NCBI GenBank assembly: GCA_907163375.1
Contig: CAJQUW010006277.1
Location: forward strand, 62,001 to 126,000
Length of the DNA: 64,000 nt
Source: Prostheceraeus crozeri
Taxonomy: Eukaryota > Platyhelminthes > Polycladida > Euryleptidae
Direction: 5' to 3'
Shown: positions 23,936-35,857 of the stretch, in pieces
How the letters are laid out: every line of letters starts with the position of its first letter
How positions within the stretch are numbered: the stretch's first letter is position 1
Program-made: the position numbers and the translations under genes
The notes under the pieces: generated by a model
The model's input: the letters and a program-made list of their open reading frames with translations, nothing else
Databases searched by the model: none
Told to the model about the DNA's origin: nothing

Positions 23936-26215
23936 ATCAATTCCTTTTTTTGTGTAATTATTCTATCTAATTCTCTATTTAATTCTATCTTTTACTCTAT
24001 CTATTGCTATCATCAAACGATAGGTATCACCATCGACATATGTCTTGCAACTTTCATTTTTCCATTACTTCAGAAATTGTATTGATCAGCTTCGCATATA
24101 AGACGCTTTGTTATAAATACAGAGACCGAAATAATGAAATGACATAATAAAAGCACACAACATAAGGAAAAGGATCATTTTTCAATATAATGAATGCTAA
24201 GGAATCAAATATTGCCTGTTAGGAAAAGCTAAGCACGAAAAACTAACATGTAGTAGGTCTACAGAGAAGATGAATATTAATCAATATAATCAATATATCG
24301 ATCAATGTATCCATCTTCATAATGCTCAATGATGAGTGTCGAACTGTGAATCACATTTCATGTTATATAAAAATATTCAATATTGTGAAGGAATATACTT
24401 CAGCAATCTCGCTATATTAGATTAAATTTTCTCCCTTATCAAAGTAAACATATTTATTTCTCGCTCATCGATCTGTGCAGTGTATCTTCACGCGAGACTA
24501 GTGATCTGTGACGTAGCGACTAATTGTAGTTTGACTTTCATTTTTGGCGTTACGAGTCGGATGGCATTTGCAAAAGGGTGAAAATTTAGATCATTCAAAG
24601 TTGATGAATGCATTTACATGTGCAGACAAGGGAAAATGGGTTGATCAGAAACATATTTAATTAATAACAGAACACACATGCAGCTCTGTAACAGGAGAGA
24701 AACACAGTAGAGACACAATAGCGACGTCCTCATTAGCCACACATATAAATTTTCTTTTGTAGTACTTCAGATTAATGAAGTTCATTCAAAAGTAGAACTA
24801 TGTATCACGAATATCTTTAAATATCACATTCGCTATTTAGCAATACAGTATTTGGATAATGAATTCATAACCAGTTTGTTTGATTGATTGATTTGAAGGA
24901 CAAGATCAACGATCTTCATAATTTTGAAATTGTGCCATGGTCGGGATTTGACAATACGAAAAGAAATCTTTCTTCGACCAAGTACATTCACAAAAATTTC
25001 ATAAAATGATACAAAGGCAGTGACAATATTTCGCCTTAGGCTTCCTCCGATGATAAATCACAGGAACATTTGAACTTTTATAGTCGTATAGAATTGTACT
25101 CTCTTCTAAGCTCCGTCGAGCAGAGCCACTGTCCATATCCCTCCCTTTGTGATGATTTGTCAACTTTGTCAAGCTATAAAAGGCGGTATATGTGTCTAGA
25201 TTTCTATGCACCAATTGTGACTCCATGGTTAATTGTTCTTTAATGATTGTTTTAATAGTCCTTGATTTCTCTCCTTTGCATCGCTCTGAATACAAAATCA
25301 TTCTTTCTAGACACTTAATTTTATTTCTGTAACTGTATTGAATCGACGAAAGATCTTAATTTAATAGTTATTAAATCGAAATTATTATATTAATGATAAT
25401 TCGGGCTCGTGCAAAGACATATGTTAATCTCGAAAAATGCAATAAAGATGGATACTTTGCACTTGTGGCGTAGATAGCTATTTAACCGACTAAACTCTTT
25501 ATAGTTCAAATTCGTTCCTCCTTTCACATGAATATCACAACGTTAATTCACATTTTTTAATTTTAAATCGATTGCGTCGGTCATATTTCAGATCTTAGAA
25601 TGGACAGATTACCTTTCAGAATGGTCACAATTATTGCTTTTAATATACATAGTAGTCAGTTTATTAAGCACATTCTAAAACTGCATGATGTTACTGTCTT
25701 GATAATAATCAGCTTGAATTAATGACTTCAGCAAAGGCACCATTCCTAATTTTAATTTCGGAGTCTTAATGATTTGTCATCTTATTCTGCCTTTATTGGC
25801 CTTTGATTTCCTCTCTACCTAGTCAAAAGCGAACGTTGTGCATTTTTTACTAGACTAGGCATGTAATTGTAGCATTATGTTTTATTTAGGCACACATGAA
25901 CGATATAACTTCATACAATGACTTTATATGAACAATTAATTTTATAGACTCGGATGGAAAAATTCCGCCAATGAAGACGATTTGCTGATGTAGAAGAAAT
26001 AATTATTATCGAAACAAACAATATAGAAGTAGGGATTCAGCTATGACGAAAATTTCAAGATATTCAACAATGCAGACCAGACTAGGTGTCGATGCTTGCC
26101 AACATTTTTAGCTGGAATTTGTGCATACTTTGATGGGTCAAGCAAGGTTCAGGAAACGATTTGAATGTTATGACTTCATCACAGGGTTGAAACTGGTCAT
26201 ATTTATGTTGGTCAG
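23936..26215. other. AT-rich stretch, nothing recognised
   Basis: A 100-codon minus-strand ORF at 24,999-25,301 shows no family signature. No repeats could be named. Confidence 0.45.
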
Positions 26216-26217
26216 AA

Positions 26218-26310
26218 TGGGAGCGGTGGTCCATGCCTGCCATAGCTGGTCTGTTCGTCAGCTTGCGTATCTATTAATCGCCTGAGAGGTCGAGGCCGGG
26301 CTCATCTAAG
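26218..26310 (+). ncRNA. SRP (7SL) RNA-like pseudogene, tentative
   Basis: GGGAGCGGTGGTCCATGCCTG resembles the 5' Alu-domain start of animal 7SL RNA (GGGCGCGGTGG...GTGCCTG). TAGCTGG and later CGCCTGAGAGGTCGAGG recall the following helix and the TCGCTTGAG region. Alignment beyond the first 25 bases is loose, and the full ~300-nt RNA is not present. It is possibly a truncated 7SL-derived repeat, or a chance match within a GC-rich patch. Confidence 0.3.
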
Positions 26311-26354
26311 TTTGTTATGATCCTTTTCATGATGTCAGAATGGCATCATGCCAT

Positions 26355-27291
26355 CAGAGTGGCTAACATCATGCAAAACCTTCAAAAGTCCTGAAAAATG
26401 GTTAGACCTGCAAAAGTCCTGCAAAATGGTAATCGATCCTGCAAAAAGTCAACTTAGTCAAAAGAAATAGTGTCTTTAAATTATCTATCTCTGGAAATTA
26501 TAATGCTTGTTGTACTGATATAGTGTTTCCTGGCTCTGATACAAATAGTTATGTACCTGCGATCTTATTAACTCTAGTAACTGCCAAAGATTATTGTTTT
26601 TGGAGGATGCCGAACCGATTATTATAAAGGAAAACTTGGCAATTTTCATCATCTAACGCTTTCGACCAAGCACTGCTGCGCTGATCATGACTCATGATCA
26701 CGAAATGGTTTAATTTTTGTATTTTCGGATCTCTATACAATTTGCACTCAACATATATGTGCATTAGTTTCATAGCACGTAGAACAACATACATGTAGAT
26801 AAAACAACATGAATAAAGTCCTGGATATCTAGTAATATAATGAATTGACAACTCAAGCCAATTCGTGGTCTTGACCAGTGGTATTTGGTCGAAAACGTAC
26901 GATGATGAAAGTGGCGAGGTTATCCCCTTTTGATGTTTGAGCATCTCAGATAATAATTTGATGCACACATGCCAATCATTCAAAAATTGTTAATACTTCT
27001 ATTTTTGTTCGAATCAATAATTTGTTTTTCTAGCAAGTTGTGCTACAGAAATGAATATAAATTGTTACTTTGTTGTACCAACTACGTCTTCTTCATTCGC
27101 CACGTGTGACAGCTGTTGCAGTGTTGATAATTATACATTCCTTAATAAATTGTCACAACACGAGAAATCAGTTATTGGAACTGTCCTTCAACTGAAGTGC
27201 ATAATAAATTATTACTAAATGATCATGCAAATTTCTTAAAAATCATGCAAAAGTCCTGCAAAATTGAAATCGGAAATCCTTAGCCACCCTG
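26355..27291. mobile_element. hAT-like non-autonomous element, candidate
   Basis: The left end CAGAGTGGCTAA and the right end TTAGCCACCCTG form a 12-bp terminal inverted repeat with one mismatch. Near both ends lies the word GCAAAAGTCCTGCAAAAT, in direct orientation. CAG termini fit hAT elements, but no clean 8-bp target duplication was found. The interior holds a 130-codon minus-strand ORF (26,591-26,983) with no transposase motif. Confidence 0.45.
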
Positions 27292-28310
27292 TACTATCAA
27301 ATCCTATCTTTGATGGACTGAACAGATCAGATGAAAAACTGCTTGCAATTTAATCATGCCATTGTTATAAACTTGAATGAATGAGTATGTTAGTGATTTT
27401 TCCGTCATTCACTGATGCCAAGTTTCCATCTGCTGTTCCATTTGTGCAACAAAGGGAACATTTTGCTATATTTTAAAAACAAAAGGAAATGATTGTTTGC
27501 ATTTTTATTGTTAATTGAATTGATTAGCAGAATCTGTTACACTGTTCTGAAGCTAAGTGAGTTGTATTGACAATTTGCAAACAACAGTCTGGATGATATT
27601 CAATGTAAAAATGCTTCAATCATAAGCATCTTAAGCAATTGCAAGGTCGCTTGATGCAGTTCATCTATTTTTGTTGTTCTACTTTTTCACTAAGCTCCCG
27701 TTTCACTGGATTTTTTTCAACGCTTTTAACTTAAGACAGAGGGTTCTTCTATGTCTGTCGTGGGTCATAGCCCATCGGTGAAACTTAGTAGATCGATTGT
27801 TTAGATCATTTACATCATTTTTATAACGCACTTGACATCGACCCGTAGACAGCGCTGAACACCGAAGGCCCTGTCTTTTTTTAATCTGTAACTTATTTTG
27901 CGATTGACCAATAAACGTTAATCGAGAGAGTCCAGATACGGAGTTCTGCCTTGAGCTCCTTGAAAACATGGCTAACGGAACTTAAGTGGAAATAAGCAAT
28001 GACAATGCTTTATTTCAAGTATAAAAAATATTTTTGTACTTTCGAAGTTAGTTAGGAGTTAACAATTTACCTATTTTACTATCCACGGAGCGGAATAACC
28101 GACTCATAGAATAAGCACCTTCATACTTTGAGATATTCTTGATTTTCCCTCGTTATTTATATAATATACTATTTATAATCTTGATAACTTTGACGTTTAG
28201 CCTCTGATTGATGAGAAGACAGGCTGGCAAAAACAAAAAAATGCTGTCCATGAGGAATGAGTTTGCTGCTGTACTTGCTTAATGATGAAGTTTTCACATT
28301 ACAATGCTCA
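27292..28310. other. Stretch with one basic orphan ORF
   Basis: Mostly AT-rich. The minus-strand ORF at 27,703-27,969 (88 codons) is more GC-rich than its flanks and very basic, ending in LKLKALKKIQ. It resembles no family I can name and could be a transposon scrap or chance. Confidence 0.3.
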
Positions 28311-28486
28311 ATCGGGGCTTGGACAACGCTGACCAAGACAAGTGGCGCTGACATAATCTAATGGACCACTGTGATGCTTTCATTTATTTACTCGCTATCG
28401 ACCGACTTCTGATAATATTTATGAGGAGGAGGTGCAGTTGCATGACCGATGATCACAAGTCCATAGCCATTGTGCTTTGGAGATAA
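28311..28486 (-). repeat. SINE-A copy 3 (diverged)
   Basis: Diverged minus-strand copy: CGGGGCTTGGACAACGCTGA at the tail side, CGACCGACTTCTG core remnant, and a head remnant ending CATAGCCATTGTGCTTTGGAGA. It lies head to tail with copy 4. Confidence 0.6.
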
Positions 28487-28497
28487 GATGCCGTTTT

Positions 28498-28660
28498 ACC
28501 CCCACACTGGGGGCTTGAACGACGATCACATGGTCAGATATTGGTTAAGCACTGTGCTCCAGTCCAATGCCCTTCTTGCTGACTTCAATGACACCCATGG
28601 ACCTCACCACAGCACCAAAAGATCGCTAGACGATGTACTTGACCACTATGCCACGGAGAC
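28498..28660 (-). repeat. SINE-A copy 4
   Basis: Minus-strand copy starting at GGGGGCTTGAACGACGATCA, with a GCCCTTCTTGCTGACTTC core and an AAAAGATCGCTAGACGATG...GCCACGGAGAC head. It follows copy 3 directly. Confidence 0.75.
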
Positions 28661-28698
28661 TGCGCAGTTATGATTGGAGACATTCTATATCCTAACTC

Positions 28699-28905
28699 CG
28701 GCGCTGTGGCCTTGCGGTAGAGTGATTTCTCTACGTCCGGAAGACCTTGGTTCAAACCTTGATCGGGTCAAACCTAAGACTTCCTTCTTTCTAAACACTG
28801 AGCACACACAGAATGAGAGTGGGATAAATAACGACTCGACCACATGGAAGAAAGGCTTCATGACTATTGTGCTACCGAGTATAAACAATGTTCACCTTTT
28901 ATTTT
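28699..28905 (+). repeat. SINE-B copy (tRNA-derived, different family)
   Basis: Opens with GGCGCTGTGGCCTTGCGGTA (A box) and GGTTCAAACC (B box) at tRNA spacing, then GATCGGGTCAAACCTAAGAC, which resembles the GGGTCATACCAAAGAC region of widespread invertebrate SINEs. It ends near ACCGAGTATAAACAATGTTC, a typical tail of that type. Its direction is opposite to the two SINE-A copies beside it. Confidence 0.7.
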
Positions 28906-31900
28906 ATTTAGCTCATTTATTAGTTTGATGACAGCTGCTGGCAATATCGACATAATGTCGATTTAAGCCTATTTGTTATCGGAAGATGTCAATTTGGTAA
29001 TCACATCGTTAGAAGAGCTTTTTCAGATAGTTATCAATGTGCTTGGAAGTAATATTCCCAGGTATCTCAACAAAGGACAGACATCATCATCATTGATATA
29101 ATTATTCGGCTTCTGATTTATTTGATCTATCGTTTTGGATACTTTCTCATTCAACAATTACGTGGGTTTTTATTTTGACTTTCGATGAAGCAATTAATCA
29201 ATTTCAGGTCAATGTATCATTTCCACATTGCTGCAAAATATGCGAATTAGTAATGAATGTTGACAGATTTGCCTTCGCCTCTGGTGACATGAAAACACCT
29301 CTAATGGCTTGATTTGATACTTTTATTTTTGATAGTTCAGCCAGACTTGCTTTTTTGAAAACAATGCATGTGACAAGTCATCTATCCAGAAAGCTTGGTT
29401 CAAGCCGCAGAGTTAATTATCAGTTGACTCAGTTTTCCATCGAAACGATGTTCTCAGGTGACATTTGTAGCAAAACTAAAACGAGTCTTTTTTGCTGACA
29501 AGTGCAGAGCGATAATTGAAATAGTATTCAGTCTTCATGTTTGTGAAAAAGAATATTCATAAAGAATCGAGGAGCGAAAATCGGATAACATCATTTTTTA
29601 CAAGTACGTGAATTGATGCAATGACGATGAAATTGCGACATGTACAGTAGCGAAAACATTTCCTCTTGTGGAGAGGATTCTGTAGTACACTCAAAAATGT
29701 GTTTTCAACACAACTCATCACTAGTGAATTACAACTACTGGAGGTGTTAGTCGAACTCAAAATCGCTCATCGGAAGTGCAACTAAGATTTAAAGAGCTTT
29801 TTTAGCTTTAAACCTTTTTAATTGGGTCAATGGATATTCCATTGATGATCATTTTGAAAATTGAAAATGAGGCATTGCGATGTTGTTATTGAACTTTCTT
29901 TGAAGCTGTCCGAAATTAGGATGATAGGCAAGTTTCTTGTTTTTCTAGACTTGGAACTTTTGTTCGACAATTCATAAGTTGAGATGAATCCTTATTAGGA
30001 GCTTATCCATTGCCATTTTGCAGAAATTCATTTCAAGTGACCACTCACCTCGCCACTTAGTTAGGCGGAGTCTGAACTCTCGCACTTACCGCTGGAATAT
30101 GACCGATCAATTTATGGGTTGTGTACAAAGATCTCTCACTTTTAAGATGTGCTTGTGCATGTCCATTGAAAAGGGTGTTCTGTGTTTGGCAAATGAGCCT
30201 GTGGAAGTCAGTAAAGAGAAGGACTCGTCAGGTTTCTGTTTAAATAGCAATATGTATGTAAGAGTAATGAGTGGTTTCTTCTGATTCGTGTTCATGTTCT
30301 GTTCATCGTTTAGTCACATGGACTATGACCGAATTGATGCTGAAAATGGAGATGCGTGCGAAAGAATGAAAAGATAGTTAAAAATGTGAGACTATATAAT
30401 CAGTTCATACACCACATCTCTGCAGTAGTTACATTGCAGTCCATGTATTAGGGGAGAAAAGCTAGTAAAGAAAAGAAGAATCTAGAAAGATAGAGAGACC
30501 CATATGTTTCAATTGCTGAGCTACAAAGGGAAAAATATCGATTTCAGAAGTAAAATCGACATCGGATTTTTACCTTAGCAAAGTGTTTGTCAGGAACAAA
30601 ACTTGCCCCTTTTTGATCTAGGCCTCTATAGTCCAGTTTTTCCGGCCATGACAGAGTTATATAATATTCTAGTCTGATTAGCTCAAGGACATTTCATCCG
30701 CTTAAAACTAAGTACACGTTATATATATAAAGGTTGTGTTGTAATTTCTTCCCGTGATCAAGCCTCAGCGCGAAAATTTGGGAAGCAATTATGCACGTTT
30801 AGTTTTTAACTCTCTATAACTTTTGCTTTGTTTTGTGTGGGAGAAGGACCCTCAAGCCAAATATACCAAAGTATGAAACTTAATCCGAATAAACTACTGC
30901 TGCATCTGGCGAAATAGACTCTGGTAGAGGTTTAAACATGGCCTGCTTACATAATTTAATGAATTCTCATCGAAAATGCATTTTTTGATAAGAGGTTCTA
31001 ATGTTACACCCGGTACATGTGTAAATGATGAGCATGATATTCCTGCTCGTCTTATCGTGCCCCAAAAACGATAAGTCTTCATGCACAATGTTGATAATCT
31101 GAATGTTCTTAGATACTTACTTCCTCGGTTAATTTTGTCACTCAAGGAGTATCAGAAAAATCATTACGACAGTTAGCTTAAATTAAGTATCTTTTTCTTA
31201 ATAATAGTAATATTATATAAGCGTTTATTCATGACAGAATGATAATCGGCACTACAATGTCAGAAGTTACCGTTTATAATCAGAATTAGAGATAGTCATA
31301 TATACAAAATAAAATAAATACTCCATCTCTCTGTACGTCCTCGGATTCGAAAATAAATAAATAAATAAACACTTATATTTTGAAGTAAACGCCCCCAATA
31401 ATGGAAATCGCGGAGCGGACAACACATAGATAAGTGTTACTAATGAAATGAAAAAGTAGATTCTTAACAAAATACATATGTGATTCAGAAAGTTACATTT
31501 AGATGAAAGTGAAACCTCTGTTAGATAGAAATCGACTAGAAGATGATAAATCGGAAGTAAGTGTATGCTCAGAATTCATAATATCTCGCAAAAAACTTCA
31601 GGGACAGGTATGCGACGATCACTAAATGTGGGTAGACATTAGTCACAATCTGAACCTATTATAATTTCGTGGAAACGTTTTTGATGGCGATCAAGACGAA
31701 TGGATTCAGTTGATGATAAGCCAGCAAATTCTTAACTAATTACGAGTTTATTCAAATTTTACATCTTTTCCTTAATTAATCATATTAAGAAATGAACTAT
31801 TAAATGAAATTTCGATATCTCATCTGATCGCGTGATTTCTATACAAATTTGTGTATGTTGTGTTGCTAAGCTGACCAATTCATTTCATGAAACTCATAAA

Positions 31901-32541
31901 ACTACGTCTACACTGTAATTTTAATTTTTTACTTAAGTTTTACGTAGCACATCTCCCTATCGCCAAACTGTCTGATAGTTACTTGGTTTGAACTTAAATA
32001 CAGCAAATAAAGAAAAAAAAGAATAAGAGCAAATAAAGAATCTAATATGCCACATCAGGCATATAATTAATCATTATTACTTTAAATTCGACTGCATTTT
32101 CCATCATAATTGAAGCTTAATGATCGCGCAAATAATATAGAAATGCACTTAGATGGCTCCGAACCCGCTGCTATCGAGACATCTGTCCATGTCAGCAACC
32201 AATAAGCAATCGCCGCAACTGACACTAATGACATGATTTCATAATGGCATTCAATTTTTTTATGTCCGACCTGATAGGCTATTACATTAGGTCGGAAGAT
32301 TTATTTTTCAGTGAGAATTCACGTAAAAAATGCTTGCTTCGGTTTTACGGGATTTTTCAATGGAAAATAGATAATTGAACTCGTTATTCGAAACAGGACG
32401 GGAGATATTCTTGTGCAGATTAGAAAGAAATGAGGAAACATGTTTTTGTCATCAAGATTGAACTCTGTTTGCAATAAAATAAATGTATTTGAATTATTAT
32501 CAAATGCACCTTGCAAAAAATTTGTGATTTATTTCACTCAC
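28906..32541. other. AT-rich stretch, nothing recognised
   Basis: Short chance ORFs. ORF pairs on both strands at about 30,020-30,295 carry no recognised domain. Confidence 0.45.
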
Positions 32542-32830
32542 TCACTCCTCTTTTAGCGTCCTTGAGTTCCCTGGCGGAGTTGGACAGTTGATGGCTCGTC
32601 TCCAACTGTTTCGGTCCAAGGCAAGATCTTTTTTGATTTTGAGCTTCTTGAGATCTTTTTTGATGCAGCTCCTCCATGACTTCTTCGGTCTCCCTGCTGG
32701 TCGGAGACCGTCTACTTCCATCTCTTCAACTTCTTTCACAATATTGTCTGCTCTCTTCACATGTCCAAACCAACTGAGTCCAATCCAGTTGGGATCCTGT
32801 CTCTCCATTTTACCCAAGACAACATTTTCT
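32542..32830 (-). pseudogene. LINE RT C-terminal tail
   Basis: A 91-codon frame matching the extreme C-terminus of an RTE-like LINE: WIGLSWFGHVKRAD, then GLRPAGRPKKSW, LKIKKDLALDRNSWRRAI. It ends in a stop and a (GTGA)n-like tail (GAGTGAGTGAGTGAAA on the minus strand), equivalent to the (TAAG)n tail of the LINE at 6.1 kb. Everything 5' is missing, as is usual for LINE insertions. Confidence 0.75.
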
Positions 32831-32899
32831 TTATCGTTCTCTAAAGTATACGTGTGAATTTGAGAATGGTAGTGGTTCTTTAACCACTAGTGGATGTAT

Positions 32900-33780
32900 A
32901 TGCACTACTACTTTTCGCATAGCAACATGGACGGTACTATATCTTAATTTTTGCAGTTTTGTTCCTCGTTCGTACAAAATTGCTCTTGTGAAGGGATTGG
33001 TTATCCGTGCAAAACGTAATTCTCCAACATAACGTCATTTACTCTTTCGTGTGTGCTTGTGGTTGCAAGTGTCTTGGAAGGACCGGAAGGCGTCCAGAGT
33101 TCCGCATTCGGGAACATGTTCCAAACTGGTTGTCTTCAATTACTAAGTGTCCTCCGTGGCACAGTAGTTCAGTGCTTGGCCTAGTGATCTTTCGGTCTAG
33201 TGGTTGAGCCCCGAAAGTGTCATTGGAAGTCGTCAGGAAGGGCATTCGGACTATGATTACAACGCTCCAGATTAAAGTCTGACTGTGTCAGCACCGTCCA
33301 AGCCGGCGGCATGGAGGAGTAGTGACGCTAACCCTCCACGTTCAACCAGACTGCCCAACTGTACCGTGATCCGCCATCTACAAGTTTGTAACATATCCGC
33401 CTCTGAGGCACGATTGCGCTTCAAAATTGTATTTAAATCTGACAATGAACTCACACTGCGAATTTTAGAAGCATTTTGCATTAAGCGTGATACTCCATAT
33501 CTCTGTTTACAAAAAGAACATGTTCTGTGCTTACTTCTTCCGTGGTGACATTTCCTTTCTTTGTACTGGAATTAATGAAAACGCATCTACTAACGTTTCT
33601 TTGTGAATAGTATCTTTCACTTCGTTTTTATATAATTGGGCTTGAATGTTGCGTCATCAATATCTATGTGGACACTGTCATCTTCTGTATTGCACACTTA
33701 GCTTTTCAGTCCCGTGTCTAACGTGAGTGACAACGGGCGAAACATGTTGTTGAAAACGTTTTTTTTGAAACACTTGTGCA
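32900..33780 (+). pseudogene. Penelope-like fragment split by a SINE
   Basis: RT thumb remnant (ATWTVLYLNF, SFVPRSYKIALVKGLVIRAK) is followed directly by the GIY-YIG nuclease start (VIYSFVCACGCKCLGRTGRR) at 33,030-33,100, so the region in between is missing. A SINE-A copy interrupts the nuclease. Its C-terminal part resumes at about 33,330 (VIRHLQVCN, RFKIVF, ILEAFCIKRDTPYLCLQ) and runs to 33,548. A 3' region with a CCCGTGTC...GACAACGGG hairpin followed by CGAAAC lies at 33,711-33,743. It is a broken fossil. Confidence 0.75.
33147..33330 (+). repeat. SINE-A copy 5, nested in a Penelope-like fragment
   Basis: Plus-strand copy: CCTCCGTGGCACAGTAG head, CGTCAGGAAGGGCATTCGG core, GTCAGCACCGTCCAAGCCGG and a GTAGTGACGCTAA tail. 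The flanks share CTAA (TTACTAAG on the left, GACGCTAACC on the right), a plausible remnant of a short target duplication. Confidence 0.8.
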
Positions 33781-34263
33781 AATTGAACACCAATATGAAT
33801 GTGGTTTTATTTTCATTTATCGTTCGATCAAGAACAATACAGCTTCAAAGCACTGATGGATCTGACTTCTGAGACAATTTTTGACTCAGATCATCACAAT
33901 TTCGAACTGACATTGCGCCTGTGAAAATTTTTGTCTTGTATTCTTACTTATGATGTATCTTAATTACTGGGCATCACAACAAAATGACTTAATTATTTAA
34001 TCTGACTGAGTGCATATTTGTTCTTTAGTCCTGATCATTCATAGAAAGCGATGACGAACGTTCTTAGTTACAGTTCAACATGTCACTTCTCAATCCAAAA
34101 TTAAGGTAGCCTTGAACCTGGTCATCGCTTTAAAGAAGTCCTCAGTTTTTTTTTTCAATGAAATGCTTCGAACGTCGCTTCCTTATGGTTTTACAGATTC
34201 AATTATGAGTTGTGATGGTATCATGTCATAACATACCAACATACCGGGTATTTTATTTTTCAG
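33781..34263 (+). other. Intron upstream of the helicase exon
   Basis: AT-rich. It ends in a good 3' splice site: a T-rich tract followed by CAG at 34,261-34,263. No other feature seen. Confidence 0.5.
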
Positions 34264-34374
34264 GTTGGAACCGTTATCGGTGGAATGAGTGCTCAGAAAC
34301 AAGCAAGAATATTGTCGAGGCAACCGGAGATTGTAGTCGCAACGCCTGGAAGATTCTGGGATTTCATCCAGTCG
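34264..34374 (+). CDS. DDX24: Single exon of a DDX24/Mak5-type DEAD-box RNA helicase
   Basis: A 111-base exon (37 codons, phase 0 at both ends) flanked by TTTTATTTTTCAG and GTAAGT splice signals. It encodes [13 protein letters not shown] and [15 protein letters not shown]. The GG motif and TPGR (motif Ib) belong to DEAD-box helicase domain 1. GGMS-x-QKQ-x-R and [10 protein letters not shown](L/F)W are characteristic of DDX24 (yeast Mak5), a nucleolar helicase of large ribosomal subunit assembly. It is the only host protein piece I can name. The neighbouring exons (PTREL upstream, DEAD downstream) were not found, so introns must be long. The gene is transcribed on the plus strand. Confidence 0.75.
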
Positions 34375-34536
34375 GTAAGTCACCACATGTCATGATCCGC
34401 TTGTTGGCTGTTATCTGGACGAAGGAATTTCTTGACGAAGAGAATTCGGAATTTCTGATTTTTCTTGAATTTTGCTAAGTTTCCGGATTCGGTGGAACGT
34501 GAATATATACTTGTGTTAGTGTTAATATTTGACTCA

Positions 34537-34685
34537 GTAAAGGTAGCCCGAGAAAGAGATGGTGGCACAATATAAAGAAAGATCTAAAGCTCCTGCATGT
34601 GGACCCTCAGTTGTCGCAAGACCGACCCGAAGGGAGAATGCGCATCCCTCCCAACGACAATCGACAAAATCTCAGTGTCTGACCG
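34537..34685 (+). pseudogene. RTE-like LINE C-terminal scrap
   Basis: Plus-strand frame reading GSPRKRWWHNIKKDLKLLHV then DPQLSQDRPEGRMRI. This matches the GRPRKRW...I..DL..L...P.LAQDRA.WR.RI tail of RTE-type LINEs. It lies 160 bases after the helicase exon, in its intron and in the same orientation. Confidence 0.6.
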
Positions 34686-35857
34686 CCAAAGCTGTGTAAA
34701 AAGAGACAATAAACGAGGAGTAACATCATATATCATATCAGGAAATGTGAAAACGATTGTCGGTAAATGCATGCAGCCAATATTCAAACAACATATTGAG
34801 CACTCAGATTTCTCACTGCCGCAGGTGTGTACGGTAAAAATCAAATTGGTACTTGTGCTCCGGATGTCTTGATATGAATAGAAAAGAAAGTGCTGTTGGC
34901 AAGTGAAAATACTACTGATGTGAACTGATAGATTCAATATTCGATTTATCTTCATGAAGGGATAATTTATCAAAAGTGCCTTCCTTATCCGCTTGATAAC
35001 TAGCTTCAAAGGTACTGTAGATGATTCGTAAAATGAGTATTACTGATATACAGCTTCATCTTTTGCTCCGTGATTATTTCGAACATTGAGGAGAGCGTCT
35101 TATCGGTTGCATGAAGAGATTAAACTATTTGTTGGAAGGCGTATGACTATTTGCATTTTAATACTATTGCTTTCATAATGGTGACAGTATTCTAAGTCTG
35201 ACAGATTAATAAGTGGATTAGCATTTCATCTACCTTATACTCATGCAACTGTTACAGGAGATATGATGTTTTTTCTGGGAGCGTTTGCTTGATTAGATAA
35301 TCTTCACATGGTTGATGCTTTTGATCTATGATATCTGCTTCAGGTAGATGGGTTGCTTTCAAAATTAAAGCGTTTCATTGAGAAGAAAAGAGATTCAAAC
35401 CCTTCTTCTCTCCAGTGTCTCACAACGTGCTCTATCATTCACATGATCAACGATTTTGCTGCTGACAAGTTAAAATATATATATTGCGGTTTTCGAACGC
35501 TTGCGAGACCATGTAATGAACATGTATGTGCTGAGATCTAACTGAATAAGAATAAAATGATTTATTGTCGTAGAATTGCTGTTGAGGGGAAGAATTCATT
35601 GTCGCATTCGTAGAATATTTTTGCTATTCCGATTTTTTTTGTTTTTTTATTCAAAGCTTGAGGGAAGAGGACGTGCCTATACACCAAAGGTGTCCCTCAA
35701 CAGAAGATCAAAGGCAGAGAAGCAGATAATCGAAGAAAGAAAAGTGGGGATGATAACGGAAGATAATAAATTAATTAAGTAATTGTTTAGCAGTATAAAA
35801 AAGTAACCCATAACTGCACAACAAAGTAGGCAAGCAACAGAAAACTGAAAAAATGAA
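34686..35857. other. Probable intron sequence
   Basis: No named feature. A short coding-like run at 35,655-35,782 (LEGRGRAYTPKVSLNRRSKA, after a T-rich tract ending AAG) and an open run at 35,343-35,541 were considered as exons, but they lack a good donor and any family match. Confidence 0.35.

Noticed and set aside
35343-35541. Possible exon after CTTCAG (LLSKLKRFIEKKRD...)
   Set aside because: No usable donor site at the end of the open stretch and no similarity to the expected next helicase exon.
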